A DNA stretch of 64,000 nt from Pratylenchus scribneri (taxonomy: Eukaryota; Nematoda; Chromadorea; Rhabditida; Pratylenchidae): assembly GCA_030063045.1 (NCBI GenBank), contig JAQSEB010000112.1, positions 372,001 through 436,000 on the forward strand, given 5' to 3'. Made by a program: the position numbers and the translations under genes. Positions 48,503 through 59,761 of this stretch are shown one piece after another; the first letter of the stretch is position 1; the number at the start of each line of letters is the position of its first letter. The notes beneath the pieces were generated by a model that saw only the letters and a program-made list of their open reading frames with translations, did no database searches and was not told where the DNA came from.

Positions 48503-51500
48503 ATGAGTAGTTTATATTGGAATATTGGTCTTTATAAAAAAATTTCGAAAGATGAAGCTGAATGCAATGAATGCAAATCGAAGATAAAAACAAAAGATTT
48601 TAATACAACTGGATTAAAAACACATACAAAGCAACATCCAGAATATTTGGCTAAATATGAACAATTAAAGCAACAGAAAAATGAAGCAGCTGGCACTTCA
48701 ATGGATAAATTTGTCAAAATTAACGGATCAGGTTAATTTTTATAAAAATAAAATAATTAATGTTTTAATTTTCGACAATTTAACCGCATTGGACAAGCGA
48801 GTTATTCATTATATTGCATGCACCAATACTTCATTTCGTTCGATCAATCATCCAACATTCCATTCACTTTTTTGGACCAACAATTCAATGCAAAAGCTAA
48901 AAGACGAAAAACATTTCAGAGAGTGGGCATTTCCGCGTGTTTATCTGGCCGTAAAAAATTGCATTCAAGCTCAGTTGGATCAAGCAGAATATTTAAATTT
49001 CACATCTGATATCTGGTCATCCAAAACGACCAAACATTCCTTCATAAGGTTTAATTAATTTTTTAATAATTTTAATTGAAAAAATAAAGTTTGACTTAGG
49101 GTTGCGCCCCCGTCCCCGCGGGGACGGGGACGGGGGAGGATCCCCGCACTTTTTGGGCCTCATCCCCGTCCCCGTCCCCGCAAGTCCATCCCCGCACATC
49201 CCCGTCCCCGCAAGAGCCACCCCCGCGGGGATTCATCCCCGCGGGGATGAACATGCACCCCATATTTTTGGATTTTTCAAGGAAAATGGAATATGACAAA
49301 GAAATTTTGAGCAGATTTTAGTAGAATTTTTAAATTTTCATTAAAAATTTTTCACTGCGCAGCCGTTTTTAGTTAATTCTTTCGCTGCGCGGCTATTTGT
49401 AATCTTTTGTTATGGAGCCCAGGCCCAGACCCCACAATGAAAAATTAAGAAATTCACTTTTTATGGTTAATTTATGGTGATAATCAAGAATTTGATATCC
49501 TTTTTAATTATATCATACCATATTGTTGATTTATGTATATAAGAAACTTTATGGCAAAAAAATTATCTCAGATCTTGGTTGTAAAAACAAATTTGGATAA
49601 TGTGTAACTGACGAGGGACATTAGCGTCTTGGCCACTAGCATCTCAGCGATTTTGAAAAGCCATAGCTCATCAGCCAATTAACCAATTTAAATGATCCAT
49701 AGTGCATTTAATAGCCTTAAATGTTGGCTATCCAATGGTTTAATGATCATCCAAAAATGTAATATTTCATTTCAACCATAATATGACCATACATACAAAA
49801 AAGGCGATTTTTCAAAGTTTTTGGCCAAAACTGAGTCAAGACTTTATATTTTTGATGATCAATATAATAATGGATTGCCAATATTTAGGGCTATTAAATG
49901 CACTTTAGATAATTTAAATTGGTTTATTGGCTGATGGCTGATGAACTACGGCTCGTCAAAATAGCTTAGATGCAAGTGGCCCAACGCTAATGACCCAATT
50001 ATGTGTAGTACCAACAAATTCAAATGATCCAGAAGATAAAGTAATTAAAGAGAAAATTATGATTTAAAATTAATTTGCCCATTATAATTTATTGAAATTT
50101 TAGTAAATTTTTCTTCAGAAATTTTTTTTCTGAAAAATAAGACCTTTTTCAAAAATTCAGTCTATCCCCGTCCCCGCGGGGATCCCCGCGGGGATCCCCG
50201 CAAGGGTCATCCCCGTCCCCGTCCCCGCAAGTGCCATCCCCGCATATCCCCGTCCCCGCAAACTCTGCCCCCGCAGTGCGGGGGCGCAACCCTAGTTTTT
50301 GACTGCTCATTGGATTACAAAAAATTGGGAAAGGAAGAATTTTATGCTTAGTATGAAGCATTTCGAAGGTACTCATGATGCGACCAATGTGAACAGAATT
50401 TTCAATGAGATGTTAACTGAATGGGCGATTCCAGTTGATAAGTGCAATGTCACTCTTCGGGATCATGCTAGCAACATGATTAAAGTATTTGATTTATTAT
50501 TAATTAATTAAAGCATGATATTTATATTTAAAGGCATTTGAAGGCAATTTTGATCATGCCGATTGTGGTGCGCACAAACTCAATTTGTGTGTTGAAAAAT
50601 TATTCACTGAGGAAAATGCGGAAATATTGACCAAATGCCGATCAATTGTGGGGCATTTTTCTCATTCAAATTTGGCTGTTGAACGATTGAAAGCATGTCG
50701 AGAAATGCTGGATTTGCCCGATCATAATTTGATTCAAGTTTATTTTTATTATTTAATAAATTATATAAAATTCTATAAAAGGATGTGAAAACCAGATGGA
50801 ATTCCACCCTTGCCATGATAAGCCGAATAATTGAACAAAAACAAGCAATTGATATGTATCAAGCCCTTCATAATAAAAATTTGGCAACATTGAGTGACTT
50901 TGAATTTCAAACACTCGGAAATTTGGCGGAATTATTGAGTCCAATTGAACAGGCTTCAAGGAAATTTAGTGAAGAAATTTGCCCATTGTCAACCCAAATT
51001 GCTATTTCAAATATGCTGATCAGCGAAATTGAACAGCAGGTTTTTAAAATAATTAAAAAATTGATATGGAAATTCAGAAATTGCCAAATGTTGAGCAAGA
51101 GCGGATTAAATTATTGAAGCAATTAAGAGAACGTTTTTCCGGTCAAGAGCAAAATCGGTCTAAAATTTTCCAGTTTTTTTTTTTAAATTTTTCTTTTCAT
51201 TTAGAGTTTATTCAATTGGCCATTATTTGGACCCAAGATTCAAAGATCAATTTGTTTCGAATCGTATTGAATTTGTATCAAATGTTGAATCGTGGATTAT
51301 GGCGGAAATTGGTACAAATGAAAATAAAAATACAAATGAAATTAATGAATTGATTATAGAAGGAAATGAAAAAGGTGCTATTTTATTATAATTAATAAAT
51401 TAAATTTTATACTGTAGAAACAGAAGAGCCGCCAATTAAAAAACAAAAGTTGGATTTCTTCGCTGCTCGTTCAAAGAAGTACAATTCGCGTCACAAAATT

Positions 51501-51833
51501 CCATCAAATCCAGCAAGTCCGACATCTTCACAAGAAAATGAACAACAACCAAATGAACTCGATTTGGAACTGACATTTTACCGAAAATTAGCATTACAAA
51601 ATTTGGAGGATGATCCGCTGGAATTTTGGGAAAAACATGCAAAAGAATTTCCAATTTTGTGCCCAATTGTGCGCCGTCATTTATCCATTCCCGCAACTTC
51701 AGTGCCCAGCGAAGAAACTTTTTCGGTTGCCAATGATGTTTTTGATTATCGCCGGTCAAGATTGAATCCGGATACAGCCGAAAAACTTGTATTTTTAAAT
51801 AAGACACTGCCAATAATTAATTACAAATATTGA
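48503..51833 (+). pseudogene. hAT transposase gene, interrupted (copy 2)
   Basis: Traceable pieces are 48503-48731 (BED finger), about 48765-49048 (to the SDIWSS motif), about 50299-50484, 50534-50737, 50782-51039 (DVKTRWNSTL start), 51078-51157, 51205-51374 (DPRFK motif) and 51418-51833 (dimerisation domain, SIPATS and SEETFS). The later introns are short and canonical. The defects match copy 1: the nested element at 49097-50294 sits on the acceptor of the third piece, and an AG acceptor before the second piece is not visible. The N-terminal start is the ATG after ttttag at about 48496. Confidence 0.85.
49088..50304. mobile_element. Nested GC-rich hAT-like element (copy 2)
   Basis: The element at 49097-50294 equals that at 3662-4859 in inverted orientation. 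Flanks are gtttgact at the left and gtttttgact at the right. It also carries the inner foldback (about 49591-50006). Confidence 0.8.
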
Positions 51834-52300
51834 AATTTTATGAAATTAATTTATTTGAACAATTTTTTGCATTGTTATTTTATTTCCTCTTTATTTATTA
51901 TTTTTGGAATATTATTTGAGTTGAAACAAGATTATTGCTTTATTTTATTTTCGTTTTTTTTAAATAAAATGTATAAATTATAAATGAAATAATTTAGATT
52001 CTATTTTAAACAGTTTTAAAAATTTTTTTTAAAAATCTCGGTATCTCGGCGAGATCTCGTTTTTTTCCGACCGAGATATCCCGAGACCGAGATATTACCG
52101 AGATATCGGTCTCGGTATCGTCTCGGTCATTTTTTGAAAAAACCGAGATATTCCGAGATCTCGTTTTCCCGAGATATCTCGGTCTCGGTCTCGGTAAAAC
52201 CCATTTGCCGCACACTAGTTTTGAAGTTATATGGCCCCAAAAAAATAATATTTTACGATGCGAAAGAATTTGGGTAAATTCACTCAGTCTTTTTTTGTCT

Positions 52301-52713
52301 AAATTCCATTTATTCCTATTCTAATATAAATACTTAATATAAATAACAAAATAATTCCATTAAAAGGAAAGAACTGAAATCTGCAAGTAATTGTAAATTT
52401 TATCCTCCTAAATAAACATTACAAATAAATTGAATCATTTTCCTACCTATTTTATATTATGGATGAAGTTCAAAAATCGTGAACTACCATTTCTCTGAAT
52501 TTTTCTATAATTAATATTGTTTATTGAACGACTTTTTATGAACTTGGCATTCCAATTAAATGAATTTTCAGTGGATAAACAATAGAATAATTTATCGTAT
52601 TTTAAAAAAGATGGAACCGAAATGAAAATATGAATTATATAAAATAAAAGAAATTGGAATTTTTTTATTTAAATATTTTCCATCAAATATCCTTCCTCCT
52701 TTTCCTTCAATTT
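52301..52713. other. AT-rich spacer with 3' region of the next gene
   Basis: Nothing coding was seen. On the minus strand an aataaa lies near 52665, about 45 bases past the stop codon of the gene at 52714. Confidence 0.5.
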
Positions 52714-55700
52714 TTATACAGAATTCCGCCGATTATCATGGCCATCGGTAATTAATGCTATATAAATTTTCGAAACATGTGCAATCATTTCTTGTTCACT
52801 TTTTAACATTTTTTTACGCCCCATGAATTCCTCAATTTCCTCTTTTCTCCCATTTTTCATTTTTTCGGCCCATTCCATGTTCAATTTATTTTTATATCCC
52901 ATAATTTTCATTTGCATTTTAATCTCTCTAATCGCATGCATTTTTAACATCATATCATCAGAAAGTTCGGCTTTTGCATTTGTACTTTCGTCATAATCTT
53001 TTCCTTCATTTTCCTCATTTTCAATATAGCCAAAAGCCAATAAACCGCCATATGCAAAGTTTCCAACAATTTCTTGAACAATGGGAAGCTTTCGGGCATA
53101 ATATTTCATCTGCAAATAATTTATAAAATTTAGGTTAGGAAATTTTCCAAATTATTAGAATCAGATTGTCATTTGTCGGCATACCAATTTCTTAAGAATA
53201 TTTTTTGAAACAAAAAAAAAACTTTTTTTTTGCATAAAAAGTAGTTTTATTTCTAATAAATCAAAAATCGGTGTTAGACCCTACAAACTTTATACGAATT
53301 TGTAGATCTCATCGAAATCGAATGTTATATAACATGTCAGGTTTTGGCCCAAAATTAGTGTTTCAAACAAAAACTGGAAATATGGTTTAAACGTTTTAAG
53401 CTCGCTCAGTTTAGATCTAAATTAAGAAATATGTCAAAAGACGCGTCTCGATGAGATCTACAAAATGGAATAGTGTCTAAAATCGGTTTCTGATCAATTC
53501 GAAGTCAAAAACTACTTTTGATGCAAAAGATTTTTTAATGCAAACAAACTTTTTTGATGTAAAAAAATATTTATTCATTTTCAAATGTGAAGAATAATTT
53601 CATTTTTTTTAAATAAATCTACTCATAAATTAAATATAAAAATGTATGTATTATGTATATGTTGTAAATTTTTTCCTTTAACTTAAAAAAAGTTACATCA
53701 TTATCGGTAAAATCTATTTTATTCACAATATTTCCAATAAAATAATTATAAATTCGACCTTTGCCAATTTCTTCAATTCTGCCTGATCATTTTTGTCATC
53801 TTGTGCAAATTTTGCGGCAATCAAACCCAATTCGACCATTTCAAAATGCAATTTAAATTCTTCCATTTCAATTAATTTTGCCAATATTGGTTCCTTCCTT
53901 TGCATTTTTAACTTATGAAGAAATTCGGTCTCTTGATTGATTAAAATTAATTGCAAATCTTTTTGCAAAATTGGTAATTTCTCTTCAATAATTGTTTTTA
54001 TTTTTCCCAAATCAATGTTTTGAATGTTTTGCAAAAAATTTTCTTCATTTTTATTAAACAATGGAATTTTCCCATCCTCATCCAATGTCAAATATTTTTG
54101 CATAAAATTCGTCAATATTTCTTTCAATAAATTATCCATTTCTCTTGGAAGACCAGATAAATCGACCTAGGAAAATTAAAATTTTAAATTGATTACTTTT
54201 TTATATTAAATTTAAATTCATTTAATTTATTTTTGTTGGGGTGCGAATTTTTTTTGTCCATAAATTTGCATTTATTTGTCCATAAAATACATTGTTTTGT
54301 AACTTTCTTCATATTTTATCTTAGACCCACAAACCGCATATACCCATTTTATAGAGCTCATCGAAACGCATCGATTGATTTTGGTTTGTTTGGGTTTGGT
54401 TCAAAACCAAAAGAGTTATATACCAAAAGTCATAATATGGTTTAAACGGTTTAATATACTTTGAATTATGGCTAAACCGCGACAAACTATATATCACTCG
54501 ACGCGTCTCAATGAGCTCTATAAAATGGGTATAAGGTTTGGGGGTCTAAGAGATCAAATTAAAAGTTATCCAATAAAAACTGATTTAGGGTCAAAAAAGT
54601 TTTTTCATTTTTGTTGTAATATTCCCTTTTTTGAATAATTAATTCTTTAAAGAAATTTAATGAGGAGAAAATATAAAATCCTGAGTCTCGTTTCCCAATT
54701 CTTAATGGTATGGTATAGTGGTTAGTGTTTCACGGCCCTCACCCTGAAGGCCCAGCTCCAGCCATAGGTTCGATTCCTTGTTAAGGAATTTCATTTTTTT
54801 AGTATTAAATTATAATTTAAAAATAATTAAAATTTAAAATTTTTTTAAGAATTTTAAATTTTTTTTAAAAATTTTAAATTTTTTTTAAATAAATTTTACC
54901 CCCGACTTTCCAATCCAATAAATTTTATGCAATTTTTTCAATTGACCAAAGGCAAATATCAACGCTTTAATAAATATTTCTTTACGATTCGCATGAATTT
55001 TTTCCAATTTTTGTTCATCAATTTCCTCATCCGTCGTTCGCCATTTGTTCCATTTTTCCGCCTCAATTCTTTTCAAATTTGCCATTTTTAGGGCAATTTC
55101 TTCCTTTCCTTTGGCTTGCGATGTTGGCAATGAATTGTACCAATGGTTGGCCTCATTTTCTCTTTCTGCTGGTATTTGGTAATTTTCATCCACATTTTCA
55201 TTGTCATCTTTTTGCCACTCTTTAATTTCTTCATCTGTCCAAAAAATTTTGCGAAATTCAACAAAATCTTCGTGTGTCTTTCCCAAGGCCTTCATTTTTG
55301 TTTTCAAATCATTTCTCAGAAAATAACGTTCAACTAAAATATTAAAAATTATTTTTATTTAAATTCAATTCCAACCTTCTTCTTTTGTATACCCTCTCGG
55401 CCATGTTAGCTGTGTTTTGATCAATTCTGCATGTTTGGGAATTTCTTGTGGAGGCATTGTTGAATATTTGGCCATTAATGGATTAATTTGTTTGGTTAAG
55501 GCGAGAAGCTGATTTATATTCTTAAAAAGACCGCCAAAAGATAAAGGAGAAGTCAGCGTTGAATACGAACTTTGTTGTTGCATCTTAAATATATTTATTT
55601 ATTATTTAATGGCGGAATCGGCATCAAATCATTAAAATGAATACTTATAGTTAGAGACCGGCCATTGTACCCGATCGAGACCTCGGTCCGAGATGCTCGG

Positions 55701-56315
55701 TCTCGGTCAGTATCGGTTTTTCTGAAAAAAAATCCATCGTGACCTCGGCAGAGACCTGGTATTGGTCCGATCTCTAATTATAGAGCTATCTTAGAAAATT
55801 TAATAATGCCCTATTTGACTAGCAAATGAATTAATTGGAAATTGCAAAAAGTTATCACAAAAAATTGGAAAAAAGGTCAAAGCAATCAATTTTCGCTTTT
55901 TTGACAAATTATTTTTGAGATCAATCACTTCGATATTAAAATTTACCGCGGTATTTAAATTACTTGAAAGATTGTTATATTATAAAACAGGCCTCACAAA
56001 ATTTAAAATTAAATAAATGAATCTAACATTTTGAAAAGCGGAAACTGGCGAAGCTACATTTGAAGAAGGTCGCAAAGATGGAAATCTGCTGCCGTTGTTT
56101 GAATGCAACGGTTTAGCCGAAGATATTGTCCTTAGAAAATTTTCCTGAATTGGATTGTTTCCAAATATTGTTGATTGCTTTGACTTTAACAATCCCTGTT
56201 TGATCATTTTCGCAGCCTTAGCCATTTGTTGGAATTGTTGTAATTTATTTGTAGTTTGACCAATTTCAAAGGAAATGATCAAAATTAATATAAGGCATAA
56301 AAAGTTCGAATTCAT
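52714..56315 (-). CDS. Large secreted helical protein, cysteine-free, 577 residues
   Basis: The exons on the minus strand are 56315-56028, 55583-55376, 55333-54900, 54166-53759 and 53109-52714. All phases agree and lead to one stop codon. Residues 1-20 are a signal peptide (LCLILILIISFEIG); the only cysteine lies there, so the mature protein has none. The mature part is rich in K, E, L and N and looks mostly helical, with WTDEEIKEWQKDD, EANHWYNSLP, LTLDEDGKIPLFNK and LKTIIEEKLP-like stretches. A tttttccag lies 5 bases before the ATG and could be a trans-splice acceptor. No family was recognised. It is a candidate extracellular structural or effector protein, but its role is unknown. Introns 3 and 4 contain ACGCGT foldbacks, and intron 3 also a tRNA-like sequence. 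Confidence 0.8.
53235..53535. repeat. Foldback element, ACGCGT family, in intron
   Basis: Left: ctcatcgaaatcgaatgttatat; right: atgtcaaaagacgcgtctcg and atgagatctac. Outer pair aaaaatcggtgttagacc and gtgtctaaaatcggttt. Confidence 0.75.
54310..54560. repeat. Foldback element, ACGCGT family, in intron
   Basis: The most regular member: cattttatagagctcatcg and aaacgcatcgattgattttg at the left, atatcactcgacgcgtctca and atgagctctataaaatggg at the right, with the outer pair ttagacccacaaacc and ggtttgggggtctaa. Confidence 0.85.
54699..54787 (+). tRNA. tRNA-like sequence, probably tRNA-Glu-derived pseudogene
   Basis: A seven-pair acceptor stem can be drawn (ttcttaa with ttaagga). An A-box-like tggtatagtggttag and a perfect B box ggttcgattcc are present, and ccctcac resembles the CTC anticodon loop of tRNA-Glu. 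The anticodon stem pairs poorly, and about 13 extra bases lie between the anticodon arm and the T arm, so the molecule is probably not functional. It sits in an intron of the minus-strand gene and is read in the opposite direction. A tRNA-derived SINE head is an alternative. Confidence 0.5.
55644..55784. mobile_element. Very short hAT MITE, 125 bp
   Basis: The ends TAGAGACCGGcc and ggTCCGATCTCTA (55652-55776) resemble the MITE at 17856. The flanks cttatagt and attataga match at six of eight positions, a decayed duplication. The inside has cgagacctcggtccgag type palindromes. It lies in intron 1 of the cysteine-free secreted protein gene. Confidence 0.7.
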
Positions 56316-57728
56316 TTCTCTGGAAAAATTAATTAAAAATTGATTTTTGTGGGTGATAATTTATTTACAACATTGAATTTACCTAAAACATTGTAGAAAA
56401 TTGGTATTTTGATGCTCTGAGTGAGCCAAAAAAGATGATTAAACCAGGCTTAATTGCAAACCTTTCTGACCCTAGCCCTGTTTCTTATTCGAATAGTAAA
56501 TTTTTCCTTACGAAGAAATTTTATGGTTTTAAAAATGCCAATTTTGGCATCAAAAATTTTTAATAAATTCAATGATTTAATAAATTAATATTTAAATTAA
56601 ATTAAAATAAAGTGATGAGCCAAAAACATTCTCAACGGATTTTTTTTGGTTCTTTTTGTATGAAATATACCTTTTGAGATTGTGTTTTCAATTGTTTATT
56701 CAAAAACAGAGAAGTTCGCCTCAATGCCACATCATTTTTTGTTGATGGAATCCATTGATGACTGTGATGTGATGAGTTGATGTGCGCGAAATTCGAGAAA
56801 TACTCTTCTAAATTGGTGGAAAGAAATAGGCAAAATTCGAGAGAAGATGGAAAATGCCAAAAAAGATGGAGATCGGCAGGGCAATCGACATTTTTTGGCA
56901 TATGAAAATTGGATGGGAAAGGAAGGAAAAAGGAAAAACCGAGAAAGAGAAGGGGAGAGACTTTTAGAGTGAAATGAGTGCGAGAATGGAGGATTTTTGG
57001 ATTAGTTGAGGCTTGAGGTATACTCGATCGAGAAATTCAGGGGATCGGCAAGAGGACCTGCTGGTCGAGAATGGATGAAGAGCACCCTCATCAGCAGATT
57101 GAGTCGAGAAATTGATAAGGACGAAGTAGAGAAGGAAGGGTTGAGGATGGGGATGGGCGATGATTGCTCGTGGTCCCATAGATGGTGGAAGGAGAAGGAA
57201 TGAAGAGAGAAGGATGGATAGAAGATGGACCCTGAGGATGGAAGAGGGGTTTTTATTAAATAATTATATAATTTAATAATAATTATTTTTATTTAATTAA
57301 GTGAGTCTAATGAATTAATATGACCTAATTTGAAAGGAAAAGAAGGATTTGGGAATAATGGGGAATGGAGGGTGGGGGGTTGAATTAGCAGAAGAGATGA
57401 AAAAGGGGTGAAATTTTTTAGATTTTTTCTATATAATTTTGATTTTTTTAATCGATTGATTTTAAAAAATCAAATGAATGGAAAAATTTATACTCTCGAA
57501 TATTTTAATTTTTTTTGTCAACAAAATTTTAATTTATATTTAAATTGAACAAAAATACAACATAAACAAAAGCTTTTAATTTGAAAAAAATGTTTGAGAT
57601 TTTGTGATTATTTTTTGGAAGAAATTTCCATTCTTTGCTGCATTTTTGAATTTTTTACAGGCACTTTTTCTCATTTTCATTCATCTTTTCCATTCGCGCA
57701 TCAAAGTCAACAAAATAGCAATGAGGAA
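56316..57728. other. Intergenic DNA with a purine-rich block
   Basis: Between 56700 and 57420 the plus strand is strongly purine-rich (gagaga, ggatggaag and similar). Open frames there have no recognised motif. The remainder is AT-rich. Confidence 0.5.
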
Positions 57729-58548
57729 TCATTCTTTCCGCCTTTGAAGTCCAAACAATAAATATTCAAATGGGAATTGGCTGTTGTTGTCCGAAATTGA
57801 GCGACGCATTCTTGATGTGCAACATCTGGAATTAATAATTAATGATTTATTTTATTTTGAATTTTATTTGAAAAATTTATATAGGAAGATAATTCAACAT
57901 AGGTTTTAATTTCAAACCGGGATTTTGGCAAACTTTATTTTTTTTTGCTTTTCTTATTTTCGGTTTTAGAAATATCCTTATTTAAATTAAACTAACAATG
58001 GACTAACCTATATTTGGATTTTGGAATTTATGGAATATTGACGAATAAATGATAAATTTATTTCTTTATCTATTTTAATCCGTTATAAAAAAAAAGAATT
58101 TTCTATTCTTATATTTGATATTTTATGTCAAAAATTGCCATTAAATTAGAGAAAAAATTTGGAGATTGGCTAATTAAATTCATCCTAGCCAAGACATTAA
58201 AAATTATTTTTGTGTACCTGAACTAATTATTTTTGTATTATTTAAGATTTTGGACATTTAACTAATTTGTAACGAAAACAAATATTTTTGCCAATTAATT
58301 CCGCCGAAATTGTTTTTTTTTTTTATAATTCTTAGAATTCAATTTTACAATTTTATTGCCCCCGTTGAAAATTCATTTCCGTACCTGGCACAGAGTCGTT
58401 CCCTTCGGTACCGGGCACAGCTGGGCCCACATTGGCAGAAGTCAATTTGAATGGTGCCCTCTGCACTCCAAGCAAATGCCAAAATGATTAGCAAAATTGT
58501 TGCCAAAAGGACGAGGGCAATTTGCATTTTTATATTTCTTTTAGGCAT
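57729..58548 (-). CDS. Secreted cysteine-rich peptide hormone-like precursor
   Basis: Two exons, 58548-58349 and 57825-57729 on the minus strand, join in phase 2 to give 98 residues (91 if Met8 is used). Without splicing the first exon would stop one codon past the border, so the donor is easily missed. Residues 8-29 are a signal peptide. Six cysteines follow at 38, 40, 44, 53, 68 and 69, ordered C-x-C-x3-C-x8-C-x14-CC. Basic sites occur at 48-49, 74-75 and 95-97 and could be processing sites. The cysteine order, ending in CC followed by basic residues, resembles the arthropod neuropeptide trissin, but spacing differs, so this is only a suggestion. A tttttttttcag lies about 33 bases upstream of the first ATG. 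Confidence 0.65.
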
Positions 58549-59543
58549 TTTTGGGATAAATTTGGAAAATTTGGAAATTTTCTGAAAAAAAAAATGTTGA
58601 ATAGATATTTATTTTGGCAAATTTTGAGGTCATTTATATATTGGAAAAATAATACAATTTACATTTAAAAAATTTTCTGACAATTTTGCTATAATTTTGT
58701 GACAATTTTCTGACAATTTAGGTCATTTTTTATATTTGGAAAAAAATTTAAATGAACTAATTTGAATAAATTGTATTTAAAAAGGAAATTTTGGACTTAA
58801 ATATTTTCATAAATTCTCACGAATTTTTATTAAATTGAACCAATCTTGTTGTTAGTGCCAATCCCCTTTTGACACTTGTAAAATTAAATTAAATTAATTT
58901 GATTTTTTGAGACATCAAAAAGTATGAAAAATGGACGAAATTGCAATGCGAGATGCAGGGAAATAAAAATAAATTTTTTATGCTCGCGGCACTCCTTATT
59001 TTCCCACCAATTTGCTTTCTTTTAACCCAACTTTTTTGTGCGTTGTTTGGGGCGCATTTAAATGAAAAAATTATATTTTCCTATAAATTAAATTTGGCTA
59101 TAATGAAATTTTTTATACATGCCAATGTCCAAATAAAAATAAAATTATTTATTAAATTATTTTTGAGGGAGTGAGGCTATAATAAAGAATTAATATGAAA
59201 AATACACGGATAAAATTTTGGTCCAGTAAAATCATAAATTCAACTCAAAATAAAATGTGTTGTGATTGTGATCTTTGTGGGCAAAAAACCGGCTCATTTT
59301 TCCCATTTAATTAATGATGACGTGCAAAAGGAAAAGAGCCCATATATTTGCTTGGTGCATTTTTTCGGAAATGACGATTAATATTTTGGTCCTACTCGAA
59401 TTTTGTGCGGTGACCAATTTTTCGTCTATCTTTTAATTATAAAAATGATTGCTTTCAAAGTCGGTTTCGGTTTCAAAAATCGATGCAATATAAAACCAAA
59501 ATTGGGAATTTTTGAAAATTGGAAAAATGAAAACAACTTTTCA
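58549..59543. other. AT-rich intergenic DNA
   Basis: No gene was supported. An open frame at 58941-59174 encodes a hydrophobic stretch but lacks a recognisable family and splice context. Confidence 0.5.
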
Positions 59544-59761
59544 GGTACTTATCCAGTTTGTATCCCCCTTTTTGGAAAATGCTTGGTCCTCCCCCCTGGT
59601 TTTAGGGTTTGGGTTAGGGTTTAGGATACACGTAAGATGCTACTCCATCCTATCCATAACCCAGCCCTGATTGACCCTAATCCGAAATATGACAAACCAT
59701 AGGGGGAGGACAGGGTACCAAGCACTTTCCAAAAAAGGGGATACAAACTGGATAAGTACCC
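59544..59761. mobile_element. Foldback element with GGTACTTATCC ends
   Basis: The inverted ends are ggtacttatccagtttgtat and atacaaactggataagtacc, continuing through a C-run, agcactttcc and tggtcctcccc blocks. The loop holds gggtttgggttagggttta and its mirror. It is the best-preserved member of its family here. Confidence 0.9.

Larger units (their letters stand above)
48115..52225 (+). mobile_element. hAT transposon copy 2, 4,095 bp, with 8-bp target duplication
   Basis: The element spans 48123-52217, flanked by gttttgaa at 48115-48122 and 52218-52225. It is the inverted equivalent of the element at 1739-5833: same length, same termini, same nested element, and every open frame has the same length and residues. 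The only visible difference is outside the ends. Subterminal CCGAGATATCTCGG-type arrays lie at 48130-48330 and 52035-52200. Confidence 0.95.
47978..52300. repeat. Foldback element of the ccatataacttgg family, split by hAT copy 2
   Basis: The left part (47978-48122) has aaaaaacgactgattttacc, ccatataacttggcc and ttctttaagattccctaacc. The right part (52218-52300) has gttatatggcc and tttgggtaaattcactcagtc. Together they rebuild a foldback like the one at 10981-11241, with the hAT element inserted at gttttgaa. Confidence 0.8.

Noticed and set aside
56632..57203. Open frames on both strands of the purine-rich block
   Set aside because: No motif or splice context; purine bias alone keeps frames open.
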